A stretch of DNA of 64,000 nt, taken from the NCBI GenBank assembly GCA_009760855.2, contig WPIO01000174.1, forward strand, positions 325,501-389,500, given 5' to 3'. Source of the stretch: Cristatella mucedo. Taxonomy: Eukaryota; Bryozoa; Phylactolaemata; Cristatellidae. The stretch's first letter is position 1. Every line of letters begins with the position of its first letter. The position numbers and the translations under genes are program-made. Shown here one piece after another: positions 24,170 to 35,604 of this stretch. The notes under the pieces are model-generated. The model was given only the letters and a program-made list of their open reading frames with translations, had not been told where the DNA came from and searched no databases.

Positions 24170-24171
24170 GA
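24070..24171 (+). mobile_element. LINE-A 3' tail, about 100 bp
   Basis: CTTGCAGCAAATGTAAAGCG, then GAGATTGAGTTCTCTGAGGG and an (ATT)n tail of about eleven units. Confidence 0.88.
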
Positions 24172-27099
24172 TTGTCTGCCTCGGGAAAGGTCAAGGTGAA
24201 CTCCACCTGGGTTCATGGATGTAGCTTCGCAGTGAGTTTTATTAGTAGCACCTAGCTGGACCCGCCTATCTAACGCAGTCATACTTGAATTCTCCACTAC
24301 AGGCAACCCTTCTGGAAGTCTCCATCTCCCTCCGTAATTCGGGAAGTCACTTTCTAACTCCGCCATTCCGGAAATCTTCGTCTAGCATCGCCATTCTGGA
24401 CGCCCCTGCCTAATTAAATAGCCAGCTATCGAGTTTTGGCTGACTGTGCTACCGAAAAAGAGGTCCTCTGTAGCTTATCGCCCATCATCGCAATCTGCCC
24501 TCTAAAGTAGCTAAATTATCTTCTCGCTTCCTCTCGAATGACAGGCGACTCTTGCGACACGCTCCGACCGCATACGTCGATTATCAACGGAGTGGATTTC
24601 GCCTAGAAGTCTGTCGACTTATTTTTTCTTGCTCTGCTGACTCCAATACTATATTCGTACACTGCAATAAATAATAATAATATGTGAATATCATCATTTA
24701 TTGATAATATTGTGCGTTGTTATTTATTGATATATGAATATTTAATATAGTATTTCTTAATAAATAATAATATGGGTGTGTGTCTATATATTATAATTAT
24801 TCTGTAAATAATAAATTGCTCTGCACTCCGACAATATGCGTATACTGCATGCGCGAATATTATTTGGAAGCTGCTTCGTAAAGAATGACGCAGAACGGCC
24901 TTGTGGGTTCTCATGCCCTCCTAGAGGACGCCCTGTAGAGTTCCGCTCTCATGCGCAGCTAGTGGCCGTCGCTCGCTCGCTTTCATCTGTAAAGAAAAGA
25001 AGCGCCGATCCCGCCGATCCAGCCGGTCCAGCCAATCCCGCCGATCCAGCCAATCCCGCCGATCCCGCCAGCTTTGACAATTTATTGGACAATTTAGCCT
25101 GCCCAAAGGCTTTGCTGGTATTCCCCCCCCCAAAACGAACATCCATCCCGGCTCCGCCATGGATGGCGACAGTAGCAGAGTGAAACAACATTCAACAACG
25201 TCCGCGGGTTATTAGCACGTCGTCCATTTCCTTGACGTGGAATCGCATTTTTTGTTCGTAGAGGTCACAGCAGTCACAGAGGAAGTGCACGCACCAGGAG
25301 CCGTAACGTGCAACTGCCTGACGATCGCCTACGAGGAGCAAGTTTGCAGAGGCTTACAGAGCGATGCAGAGCGCTCAGCAAGAGACGGCGCGCGCTCAGC
25401 AAATCAGAACTCGAGAACTTGCTGAAAGCTTTAGTAGGAGATGCAGGCAGCGTTCAGCGAGCTCAGCCTGAAGCGTGGCTGAGCGCGTGGCTACGAACTC
25501 GCTGAGGCGAAAGGCGGAGATAAGATTTGAATTCTCAAAACGCTAGCCTACGACGCAGAAAATCGCGGACAACTTTGCTTTAGAAGGCGGGGTCACGTTA
25601 GAACTCACTGACTTAGCTAGTGAGCCCGCCACACTGACGTTTAATCCTGTGGTTCTTTCTTGATAATAGGAAACTATTTGAGGAGGTAAAAAGAAATTTT
25701 TAAAAGTTGTCATTCTAAGAGGCTACGGACTAGTTGGCAGACGATAAAGCTTCAATTTGATTCATTTAGCGGGGCACAACACCTCTCCACGCTTCTTGGG
25801 ATACAGTTTCGTAGCGCGAGCTCACAATAAATGGCGGCGTGGAGTGTCGTAACGCAATCTAGCCATCGTTCGTTGCAACTAAACGGTCGATGCTTCATTT
25901 CATTTAAATAGCCGCGTACATGTTCATCAACTTCCAGCGTACAGGTACGTATAGTTTGACGATTTTTAAAAAATATGCTCTTTACGATAGACACCTGCTA
26001 AAATTGTGCATGCTAATTTAGAATTTATTGCGAACTCACTTTGGAGTTAAGATGGCTAAGTACCAATTGCTCCCGAGCTTCTTGACTTTACTGATATGCT
26101 TAAAGAAAACTTCAAGGAAACTAAAAGCTTTCGAAGGAGATGCCAGCAGAAATGTTGTCGGAGGGCTGAACACTAGGGGTGACGATGGAATTATGTAGTG
26201 CGGAATATGATCTAATCACTGTGCAGGACCTAGATGGCGGCAGACGCTGGTAGCATGCTACGGCCTCATACTTTTAAGCTCCACCAGCTGAGGTCACTAG
26301 TAGGTCGTGGTCACTGGTAGTTCGAGATCACTGGTAGGTCAAGCGAGGCTCTCGCGTCGGTAAATCTGGGGGTGCCCTTTTCATTTGTCCTATCCTTGAT
26401 TCCTGGAGTCCGTTAGAAGTTTAAGTCGAGCAGTCACTTTGGCGCCAGCGATGCTCCGAGCAAGGTCAAGGCTTGACCATTTGTGTACCGTGCGTCCCCG
26501 CGCGAGATTCCTTGGTTCGGGAAGAGGATTATCAACCCTGTCCTTAAATGTTGATCCTTCACTGGACGACAACTATTTTTTTCAAAAATATTCCTTGAAC
26601 TTCCTGCTTCCAGAGACTATATTTTTAACCACACGGTTTTTGTCTCGACCTGACAGAGAGCTACGTCTGCAAATGTGCTGGAGTGTTGTTACTGATTTAG
26701 ATTGTTTGGCGTTGGCTTTCCTGAGAGCTTGCTCCTTTGTTCGTCGTACGCCAAATGCCAGCCGAACGAGCACGCGCACACTCTGCGTCGGTCTTGGCTG
26801 CTAAATAGATATGACGACTGGTTTCCGGCTGATGGCAACCACTGGTTTTCGGCTGATGGCGGCCGACTCACAAGCAGCTGGGCGCATCAGCCGCAACTTG
26901 TATGCTGCTTCGCTGCTTGGGGGTACCCAATCCAAAATTATGGTCAGCAGTTGTTAAGTTTCTTAGTGGCTTTTTAACACTTGCCTTCGGCGAGACACTA
27001 CCCCACCCCACCCCCGAGTGGCCCTACCCAGCCATTGTGAGTCACTGCTGTTGTTGAGAGTTGTTCGTCTCCTTTATGGAGCCTGCGGGGGGGGGGGGT
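24172..27099. other. no gene recognised; AT-rich tract and short 9-bp repeat inside
   Basis: An AT-rich tract spans about 24660-24830. At 25003-25072 a GCCGATCCC-type 9-bp repeat encodes an Ala-Asp-Pro run in one frame and Ala-Gly-Ser in the opposite one. Open frames at 24836-25183, 26439-26804 (plus) and 26572-26390 (minus) cannot be assigned. Confidence 0.35.
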
Positions 27100-27232
27100 A
27101 TCAGTTAGCTTATACATTATATATTATATCAGTATATATTATATCAGTACCTTATATATCATATATAATATATATCATCATATACCTTATATATCATATA
27201 TCATATACCATCATATACCTTACACATTATAC
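27100..27232. repeat. AT-rich tandem repeat (TATATCATATACC-like)
   Basis: Repeated TATATCAT, ATATACCT and ATCATATACC motifs with no coding content. Confidence 0.85.
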
Positions 27233-27249
27233 CACTCTGTCACACCTTC

Positions 27250-27347
27250 GAATTCAATGACCCAGGCCGTGAGTTTGATTCTTGCCGCAGGGGGTCGTTA
27301 GCTACCAACTCCAAGGGGCGATTGACGCTCTATGGCTCTTCTTCTAC
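27250..27347 (+). mobile_element. SINE1 fragment
   Basis: GTGAGTTTGATTCTTGCCGC (degenerate B box), then ACTCCAAGGGGCGATTG and ATGGCTCTTCTTCTAC resemble the SINE1 body. Confidence 0.55.
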
Positions 27348-27377
27348 TAAGTAATCTGCTTCCAACTTGTTGCTCTA

Positions 27378-27552
27378 GTTTGGCCCGTGGATCAACGTGC
27401 TCGCCTTTGATTACCAAGGTGAAAGTGGTTGCATTTGATGAAATAGGTCATGGGCTCGAGCCCTGCGGCGTATGCGAAGCACCTTGAGTGAGATGAAGTT
27501 CTCTTAGAGCGCTGTACAAATGAAATATATATATATATATATATATATATTC
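27378..27552 (+). mobile_element. SINE2
   Basis: The B box GGGCTCGAGCCCTGC is followed by CACCTTGAGTGAGATGAAG, TTCTCTTAGAGCGCTG and TACAAATGAAATATATATAT. A duplicated GATTACCAAGGTGAAAG-type stretch lies in the head. Confidence 0.75.
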
Positions 27553-27849
27553 ATTGAAGTTCTTTGACTTGCATATATACATAGCCGGCAGTGCCCCGTC
27601 CTGCCGGGGTGCTACACTGGTCACCCGGTTCAGGAACAGGGACCACACGGCTTCCGAGCCGGTAATGGCGTCGGAGACGCAGTGCCGTCTCAGTGCCCTT
27701 CTCTTTTTTCTCGCGTGGGATGCCGAGGTCAGCCAAGCTTAAGTATATAATTACGAGAGATTTAGCGATGTTTAGAGAGATTTAGATTTAGCGCTTGGAC
27801 TCGCTTAGCTGGGTCATAGTATAACTATTCATAGTATGTCGATTAATTA

Positions 27850-28095
27850 AAAAGAGAATGTCCATCCGTCTGTCCGTCACGCGGCAAGATGGCGCACTTC
27901 CGTCACGGGGCAAGCTGGTGCAGCGTTGTCTTTCGTGACCGTACAATGACTGACTGATTCTGCTACGACTCGGCGAAGCGAGTCCGCAGGCAGCGAGCTG
28001 AGCTCGTCGCGTGGTCACGGAAGACAAAGCTGCTCCGCCTACTTGCCGCGTGACGGAAGAGCGCCATCGTGTTGCGTGACGGAAGGATAGTTAGA
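27850..28095. mobile_element. foldback-type element with 41-bp inverted arms
   Basis: The arms at 27874-27914 and 28043-28083 are complementary at 36 of 41 positions (counted by eye). The centre holds a smaller hairpin, GACTCGGCGAAGCGAGTC. The same arm and hairpin motifs occur at 47.28-47.46 kb, which marks a dispersed family. It could be a non-autonomous foldback or Helitron-like element. No protein is encoded. Confidence 0.5.
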
Positions 28096-28465
28096 CTTTC
28101 TCGCTGTAATTAGCTTCGCGCAATCGCAAGGGCTGCGATAGAAGAAGCGACTTCCGATAGATAAAGCGCTATCGGTGCTACTTCTAAGTCGCCAGCATCT
28201 TTCGACTGTCACCTTCTGTAGTCGGGGTTCTGTAGTCGTTGCCAATCAAGCTTGGGATTACTAGGCAGGAATCGACTGCAAATACGAGCCATCTGAAGTC
28301 GGCGACTCAAGCTCCACCACCAAGGTGGAGGTAAGAATTGTGGGTGAGCGCCAGAGCAGCCATTTGCAGCAGGGCGAAATTAGAAAGAGGCGGCGGCGGC
28401 TGCTCGACGCTTTCGACGACGCTTTGCGCTGGTCGGAAGTTTATTCTGCTGCTCGTGGCTGCTCG

Positions 28466-28714
28466 CACTAGTTTGACTAGTTTAACTACTTACCTTTAGC
28501 TACTGCTTTCTCGGAGGAAAGGAGCTTTGGCGGTTTGACACTAGTTTGACTAGCTTAACTACTTACACCATTCAATTGCATTTCCCTTTGCAGCAAATGT
28601 AAAGCGCCTAGAGAGAGATTGAGTTCTATGTGGGCGCTTTATCAAGTGCATTATTATTATTATTATTACCTTTAGCTATTGCTTTCTCGGAGGAAAGGAG
28701 CTTTTGCGTTTTTC
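28466..28714 (+). repeat. 72-bp tandem duplication split by a LINE-A tail
   Basis: Unit 1 (28466-28537) contains CACTAGTTTGACTAGTTTAA and TCTCGGAGGAAAGGAGCTTT. Unit 2 starts at 28539, is cut after CTACTTAC, and resumes at 28668 with ACCTTTAGCTATTGC. Confidence 0.85.
28567..28667 (+). mobile_element. LINE-A 3' tail inserted in a duplicated unit
   Basis: ACCATTCAATTGCATTTCCC, GCAGCAAATGTAAAGCGCCT, then GGGCGCTTTATCAAGTGC and (ATT)n. Only the last 100 bp of the element are present. The flanking unit gives the exact empty site. Confidence 0.9.
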
Positions 28715-28990
28715 ACTATTAACGTAATGCCGTCGGAGCCCTTCGCTTTGCAACCTCTGCACAGAGTGCAGGCACGATGGCATGCGAGGCACGTGACTCC
28801 GAAGCTCTGCAAGTTTGCTTCAACGCTCTATCTGTTCAGACTTTTTTGGCGAACTCGCAGTAAGTTTGAATGCACCACTTGACCGTTTCATCGTGAATGA
28901 CACGAGCCGTGGTGAGCGGCTGCTGCTGCTCGCCGCCGCAGGAACGGCTGGAGCCGGGAGAAGCTGATTGCGGAGACAATTCCTGAGAGG

Positions 28991-29404
28991 GAGAGACAGC
29001 TATGAGAGGGAGAGAGAGAGAGAGAGACCGGGAGAGACAGCTTTGAGAGAGAGAGAGAGAGAGAGAGAGAAATAGAGAGACAGCGAGAGACAGCGACAGA
29101 GAGGAATAGGGAGAGAGAGAGTGAGAAAGGTAAGAAGATGCAGAGAGGGAGAGAAACATAGAGAGACGGGGCGAGAGAGATGGACAGAGACGGAGAGCGA
29201 ATAAGAGCGAGAATGAGCGAGAGAGACGCTGAGAGAGCGAGATATACAGAGAAAGAGAGCGAGATAATGCAACAGATAGAATGTTAAAGCGAGGTAGAGA
29301 CAGGGAGAAAGAGAGAGAGTGAGAGAGAGCAGAGTGACAGAGAGAGAGAGACAGAGATAGTGAGTGAGTGAGTGAGTGAGTGAGAGAGAGCAAAGTGACC
29401 GATG

Positions 29405-29470
<66 letters not shown>
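28991..29470. repeat. (GA)n microsatellite, degenerate then pure
   Basis: Interrupted GAGAGACAGC-type units up to about 29400, including GAGTGAGTGAGT, are followed by a pure (GA)n tract to 29468. Confidence 0.95.
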
Positions 29471-30677
29471 ATAGCTCTAATGTTTAGCTGGGTGTGTTCA
29501 CAAATCACGATAAACAGATACACGCTATCGTTGTCAGTATTTTTCAGTATTTCACGTCATTTCGTTACATTTTTCAGCTCGAGCTGTAAGCTCTATGCCT
29601 AGCTGATAAGTGAAAGGCTCGCGCTACGTCACGTGCTCCTCAGTTCACTGTCGAACGCTCAGCCGTCTGCCGCGCAATGCAGCTGAGTCGAATTCCGTTC
29701 TCTGCTTTGCGGTCGCAGCCGGGCGCTTGAGCCGACGGAACACTACGACAATTCCTACTTTCAGAGCATACCTTAGTGATCAAGCCGTTGCTTTAAAGGA
29801 AAGCGTGAAGCACACCGTCATCCTATCTATAGCTTATCGCTCTAGACTTTTCCAAAGCGTACAGCGTCCTCTTGTGGCCGGAGCGAAGCGACCGAGCGCC
29901 ATTAGAATCCTAGACGTCGCAGTGCCCCGCTGCTCCGATAGGGGTGGTGGATAGCTCTTCCGCTCAGAAGCGCTCGCTTGGCACGCTCGGCACGCTCGAG
30001 CACTTTGTTGCTCAGTTCTACGAGTGAGCGCCTCCTGTCGGCGCCGCGCTGCAGCAGCGGCTGATCCCTGAACCCGTGCGCCAGGCGGCGCGACGACGGT
30101 TGCCAGAGCGAGCTCGCTTTCACACCTCTTTCGCGTGAGTGCACGACTGCAAACGGTGCGCATGCTTTCAGTCCAACAGGTAGACGCACCAGCCGCGGCC
30201 GCTGCCGCTTCGCCGAAAGAAGAAACTCGGCTGGATTGCAACGACTACGTCATCGGTAGCCCGAGTGCCAGATTCTCGAGGATCCGGCGCCGCCGTCGGC
30301 GGCACCCCTGCGAAGCAGCAGACGCCGCCGCCGGCTTCTGGATCCGGGTCGCACCCATCGTCGCCGCCGAAGCCGACGACGGCGCGCCGGGCGAAGCGGC
30401 GGGCGAGCCGACTCGCGAGGCTGCCGGCGACCTCGCGCTCGACGCGTCCTCCGTCGCCGTTCGGCGGACTCCCATCATCCCTGCCGCCGAGTCGGTCACT
30501 CGGCGCAGCTGCCGCCTCCGCAGCGACGCTTTTTCGCGCCCGGCTCTGCGGAGACGCCAAGCTGCAGCGGACGGCACCCGGACGGAAGTGATCGCAGACG
30601 GCGGCTCTCCGGCGACCCCGGCGAGCCGGTCGCCATTTGTTTCTCGGATCAGCGCAGCAGCTCCCACGCAGGCGAGG
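29471..30677. other. CpG-rich region, possible promoter or 5' end
   Basis: No assured gene up to 29960. From about 29960 the DNA is strongly GC- and CpG-rich and open in most frames. It precedes a candidate first exon at 30678, so a CpG-island promoter is a reasonable but unproved reading. Confidence 0.3.
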
Positions 30678-30789
30678 ATGGCGGAGACGCCGCTGTGCGG
30701 CAGCATGTGCTTTGCGGCGATCTACTCTATCGCGCCGATGGTTGCCACGGTCCTCATCGGATTGCTCATCGCCTACGGCGCTAAGCGAA
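30678..30789 (+). CDS. possible first exon with a membrane segment
   Basis: An ATG in good context (gaggATGg) starts MAETPLCGSMCFAAIYSIAP, followed by a hydrophobic helix (MVATVLIGLLIAYG) and AKR. A weak donor (GAA|GTAGGA) follows at 30790; without splicing the frame stays open to 30923. It lies at the end of a CpG-rich block. The segment would make a signal anchor or transmembrane helix. The frame is also open upstream to 30135, so the start is a choice based on context. No family is recognised. Confidence 0.3.
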
Positions 30790-30857
30790 GTAGGAGTTAC
30801 CTCACATCCGGGCCCCGGGTGGCGCTCGCACTCGCCGCACTCGCCTGGGTGACGAAC

Positions 30858-31175
30858 ATTTTGACTCGCCTTAGCTACAAGGCCAACTTTAGTTACTTAC
30901 AACCAATTTGCCTTAGCTATTAGCTATTTATAATTATTTTTGACGCACCTTACTACTAGCTATTTATATTTACATGCCTTAGCTATTATTTATTTTCATT
31001 TATATTCGCCTAGCCTTAGCTAGTAGCGATTTTAATTTGCACTCAACTTGCGTTACCTATTAGCCATTTATATTTACACCCGACTTGCCTTGGTTATTAG
31101 TTATTTATATTTGACAAGCTTTAGCTATTAGCTATTTATATTAATATTTGACTTAGCTCGGCTATTGGTTTACAT
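30858..31175 (+). repeat. degenerate AT-rich tandem repeat, about 45-55 bp unit
   Basis: Six or so units share TTAGCTATTAGCTATTTATA, then TTTACA or TTTGAC and ACTTGCCT. Spacing is irregular. Confidence 0.65.
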
Positions 31176-31314
31176 TCAGCGAACATTTTGCCTACGTTTC
31201 AGGGTGCCGGAGAAAGCTGAAGGGCAGGCAAGTACCGTGCAAGCCGCTCATCTGCGTGGCTGTGCCTCTGTTTGAGTGCGACGTCGGTGTGGGTGGGCGG
31301 GCAGGCTTCACCTT

Positions 31315-31545
31315 AATAATAATAATATTTACACACTCGATAAAGCGCCCACAGAAAACTCAATCTATTTCTAGGTCCTTTACATTTGCTGCAAAGAAAA
31401 CACGATTGAGTGGTTAGTGGTAGCATGCTCGATAAACAATAAGAATAACATGGTTAGGGTGACGTGCACAGGGTCAGCATGCAAGTGTGGTTAGTGGCAG
31501 CATGCACAGTGTCAGCACGCATAAGCACACAAAGGTCGAATCACA
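31315..31545 (-). mobile_element. LINE-A 3' end
   Basis: The reverse-strand tail (AATAATAATATT), 3' UTR with one copy each of the three motifs that are amplified at 48.2-50.0 kb, and ACAAAGGTCGAATCACAG at the truncated 5' end. It is a useful single-copy reference for that array. Confidence 0.88.
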
Positions 31546-31896
31546 GTTTACAGAAAAGTGCGTCTGCTGGTTTCGCGGACGTCATGGGCATGCTTCTATT
31601 TCGATTAGCGGCGGGGGAAATATAAAAGCGTTACGTTTTAGATTTCTAGAATTGAATGGCAATAAGTACAACCGATTACTTAAGGGGCAAATTTAATGTC
31701 ACTCGGAAATAGGAAATGCTATCTCCGGGTGACCCTCACTAGTTTAGGTAACGGCATAAAGCACGCCAATGTCGACTACGCTCGCGATATGCGATACGCC
31801 AGCGACGACGTGGCGCTCACCGAAATCCTCAATGCAGTGCCAACGGCAGCACCGAATTAGCGAAAGCTGGCAGAATCGCGGGTTTAGCACTGCCTG

Positions 31897-32190
31897 ACGA
31901 CTTCCGATAGTTGACTTCCGATAGTTGACTTTCGTTAGTTGACTTTCGGTAGTTGACTTTCGGTAGTTGACTTTCGGTAGTTGACTTTCGGTAGTTGACT
32001 TTCGGTAGTTGACTTTCGGTAGCTGACTTTTGGTAGCTGACTTTCGGTAGCTGACCGATAGTTGACTTCCGATAGTTGACTTCCGATAGTTGACTTCCGA
32101 TAGTTGACTTCCGACAGTTGACTTCCGGCAGGCGACTTCCGACAGTTGACTTCCGGCAGGCGACTTCCGGTAGGCGACTTCCGGTAGGCG
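31897..32190. repeat. 14-bp tandem repeat, about 21 copies
   Basis: Units such as AGTTGACTTTCGGT and AGTTGACTTCCGAT repeat with few indels, and a GGCGACTTCCGGTA variant expands at the right end. Because 14 is not a multiple of 3, one array is read in all three phases. The resulting minus-strand frames of 150 and 167 codons (SQLPKVNYRKSTTE) are artefacts. Confidence 0.92.
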
Positions 32191-32491
32191 ACACATGATC
32201 TCGCCGCGCGCTATGACCCACCGATCGGCGGAGCGTCGCTGCAGCCAGTGCTGCCCTCCACTCGGGCTCAGTCGCTCGAAGCCATAAGATAGTGGCCAGG
32301 CCTGAAGTTACACGTAAATCTCTCATCGTCACATACGTAATTATGCATCGCGCTGCTCACAGACCTCGGTTTATTGCGGCTTTATCATAAGCGGCTCTCA
32401 GTTCAGAGTCAGCGACTTTATAGCTAGTAGTTGCGGGCCACTGCATAAAGTCGCTAGCTCAGAACTGGTTCGGCTAGCGCATACTCCGTGT

Positions 32492-33085
32492 AACTAGCCC
32501 CTCTTCTGTATAGCTAGAGCCTCCTCTGTATAGTTAGTAATGTAATGTAAAGTATCTCCGTCTGTAACTCCACAAAGTCATAAAGACTATGTGGGTGCTA
32601 CGCAGGAGAGTTTTGTATAGTGCATTCACAGCCTAGTCGGCTGTCGGTACGCATTCGGTAGCCAACAGACTTTGTCTTACGCAACAAAGAGAAAGTGGAA
32701 AGCATGGCACAGTCAGGAGAGCAGTTGAGGTAGTGAGTAGCATGGAAGTAGCAGCTAAGGACTGCTGAAAGGGATGAGCCATAGTCGGCAGCAGGAGTAG
32801 TTGTCGTTGCGTAAGAATTGTGGAAGCGAGTTCCAAAGTCTAGGACCTGCAGAGCTGAAGCTTCTGTCGCCAACGGTCTTTAAGCGGAGGAATGGGACAG
32901 CTAATTTATTGTCCACACAGGACATGATGGCGCGAAGAGGCTGAAACTGGTGCAGCAGTTCAGCTAGGTATTGAGGAGCCAAGCCGTGGCGGGCCTTGTT
33001 GAGGTAGTGAGTGTAGTGCCTCCTCTGCATAGCTAGCACCTCTTCTGTATAGTTAGCGCCTCCTCTTCAGTTAGAGCACCGCTAG
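32492..33085. repeat. 20-bp minisatellite interrupted by LINE-B
   Basis: Units of the form GCCTCCTCTGTATAGCTAGA lie at 32492-32536 and again at 33013-33080, with the LINE-B fragment between them. Confidence 0.8.
32537..33012 (-). mobile_element. LINE-B 3' fragment
   Basis: The tail TAATGTAATGTAAAGTATCT, then TCTGTAACTCCACAAAGTCA, and the reverse-strand coding end with [20 protein letters not shown] and [16 protein letters not shown]. Truncated at the HKARHGLAP region, with a rearranged junction (TTGAGGTAGTGAGTG) at the right. Confidence 0.88.
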
Positions 33086-33292
33086 ACGCTGGGTGTCCCG
33101 TTCCAAAACTACCTTTCGGAAGGTGACCACTTCAGCTTCGAAGTCAAGTCAGACTACTTCTCGCCGGTGATGCAGCGTCGCACAAGTTTAAAGTTTGTGC
33201 GCTTTGATAGCGTGCCACAAATCGCACTTGTCGTCCGAGCACTTTTGAAGGCCGTCTTTTCTAGATGTCCGTAGCTCCGTCTCTCGTTGCAG

Positions 33293-33557
33293 CCTGTCGC
33301 TCCAGTCCAAACCGGCAGCGACGCGGCGACAGCGGCGGCGGCGACCGCCGCCGCTGTCGCCTCGGTGACGTCGACCGCTTCTCCTCGCTGCGCCGGCTCA
33401 ATGCAATGTCGAGCGACGCCTCAAGGGCAAGGTCACGTCGCTCGCGCTCACTCTCAGGCCTCTTCGTTCTCTTGCTCCGAGTTGCCTCTCTCTCTGCGAG
33501 CTACTTCCTACTTCTCGGCACCACCCGCTGCCGCCGCCGCTGCTGCTCACACTCCAG
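33293..33557 (+). CDS. possible internal exon, alanine/serine-rich
   Basis: A strong acceptor (CCGTCTCTCGTTGCAG) precedes an open frame starting PVAPVQTGSDAATAAAA, with ASVTSTASPRCAGSMQC, SFSCSELPLSLRATSYFSA and a poly-Ala run to HTPG. A weak donor (CCAG|GTCGTT) ends it at phase 1; the frame otherwise stays open to 33724. The composition suits a disordered region of a regulatory protein. A second frame at 33265-33597 is also open, so this is tentative. Confidence 0.33.
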
Positions 33558-33724
33558 GTCGTTTAGCTACGCGTCTGACCAGCCTCAGATCCTTTGAAGG
33601 CCACGGCTTCCAATCCTTCGCACGAACCTTTGAACTTTTTACTCTCGTTTGCTTTGTCTTCCGGTCCTGCGAGCTAGCCTTTGACCATTCGACCACTGGA
33701 CCCCTTTGCTATCTGATACCGTGA

Positions 33725-34242
33725 AGTAAAGCCTTGAGCTCTCTATCAATCGAGCCATGACTTGACCCCTGACTTGACCTCCACGATCTCTCCTGACTTG
33801 AAGACATATATAGCAAAGCTAAAAAGCCACCAGTACCTCAGAGCTTACGATTTTTAGCAAGTGGGTCGTACATTATTTACTTATGTGCACTTTAATTGCA
33901 TGCAGAACTTTAATTAGTCTGTGTTTGCTTCGTCTTCAGCCCTATGACAATAGCCTAGAAATAAATTTAATTCTCTGATGATGCTATAGAAATACTTTAC
34001 TAATAGCGGTGATAAATTTCTTATTTTTCAGGATGATAAAATCGCCAGTCAAAATTAGACCGAAGATCAAAAACTGGACCATCGTAGTTGAAGAGGAAGG
34101 TGAACATGACCTCTGAACCTCTGAACCTAGCCCGTTCGGCTGAGATCGGCTACTTGGCGATTCCCCGATACCCGCTCCACAAACGGATCGCTATCGAGTT
34201 TTGTGCTTCTTTAGAAGCGAGCAGTAACTACGGACAGCAGCA
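33725..34242. other. no gene recognised
   Basis: Nothing supportable is seen. Confidence 0.35.
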
Positions 34243-34505
34243 TTGTAATTTAATGTATCTCCATCTGTAACTCAAAAAATTCATAAAGACCATGTGGGTG
34301 TTACGCATGAGAGTTTTCTATAGCGAACTCACAGCCTAGTCGGCTGTCGGTACGCATTCGATAGCCAACAGACGTCATCTCACGCAACAAAGAGAAAGTG
34401 GGAAGCATGGCAGAGTCAGGAGAGCAGTTGAGGTAGTGAGTAGCATGGAAGTAGCAGCTCAAGACCGCTGAGAAGGATGAGTCATAGTCGGCAACAGTAG
34501 AGAGC
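34243..34505 (-). mobile_element. LINE-B 3' fragment
   Basis: TGTAATTTAATGTATCTCCA, ACCATGTGGGTGTTACGCAT, then the reverse-strand coding end SVGYRMRTDSRLGCEFAIEN and [20 protein letters not shown]. Confidence 0.88.
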
Positions 34506-34807
34506 ATTGTGGATGAATTTTCAGAAGCTTTTGTTTGTAAAAACAAAAAGTCTAAACCATTAGAAATCGATCACCTCCGTCTCGGAATACAATTAGATAA
34601 CTCAGTCTCTACACGTAAATAAGCAGCTGAGGGTACAAGCAGCATGATCTCACAACCTTTTTTAAGCTTCACTTTGCCTTTAACCAAATACTGTAGAGTT
34701 GCTTGTATCAAGATCGTCGGTCCTATATTTATGCTTTGCTCCTAGGACGTCCTCACGGAGAGGGCGTTGAGCCATCTTAAACTAGTCTTGGGCCAATTTT
34801 GAGCCAC
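34506..34807. other. no gene recognised
   Basis: Nothing supportable is seen. Confidence 0.35.
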
Positions 34808-35022
34808 ATTTCATGCTACTCACTACGTCAACTGCTCTCCTGACTCAGCTATGCTTCTCATTCTTCTTTGTTGCATGAGACGAATTCTGTTGGCTATCGA
34901 ATGCGTACCGAAAGCAGACTAGGCTGCGAGTGGGCTATACAAAACTCTCCTGCGTAACACCTGCATACTCTATGCGGCTTAGCACAGTTGCAGACGGAGA
35001 TGCATTGCATTGCATTGCTTGC
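34808..35022 (+). mobile_element. LINE-B 3' end
   Basis: CATGCTACTCACTACGTCAA, CGAATGCGTACCGAAAGCAG, CTATACAAAACTCTCCTGCG and a (CATTG)n tail in place of (CATTA)n. Confidence 0.87.
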
Positions 35023-35604
35023 GCTGTTGTCAATATTACCGTAACGAGGCACAGATCGCTCATTTCTAGTTGCGTACTCACACGGATCGAGCAGAACAGC
35101 GAGCGATACGGCGAGCAGCACGGCGGGCGGAGCTGCGAGCTTCGCAGCGAGCGGCAGCAAGAGTCGACCGCTTCTCGGGCGGAGCTCGTCACAGATGGAC
35201 CGCACGCGGGCATCCGAGTCCTTTCCCTATGTCCGTTGCGATCCCCGGAGTTACAGCGATTCCAATATTTGCGTGGGTGAGAGTCAACAGGCGCTTTTCC
35301 GCTCACTTCAAGCTGTGGCGTGTTTGTTACTGTTGCTGCTGCGAATTTGAAATTGTGTATGAAGTTACTTGCGCATAGCTCAGTGTTTCACGCGATAGCG
35401 CGTCAGTTGCTTGGCCGCAGTAGGCGGCTACACTAATCTTTCCTCGTCACTTAGGAGCGTGACTGAACTAATAGACCAGCAAAAGAAATGAATGCACCAA
35501 GTAAACGCAGCTGCATTCTAGCAGCTTAAATTGGGCTTGTGCTTCCATTCAAAAGATTATATTGGTTTAGGCCCATTTTGGAAGTGAATACTGTAGTTCT
35601 GAAC
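35023..35604. other. no gene recognised; possible exon 35070-35290
   Basis: Two plus-strand frames are open across 35070-35280, and a donor-like TGG|GTGAGA lies near 35274. Neither frame is clearly better, so no exon is called. Confidence 0.25.
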
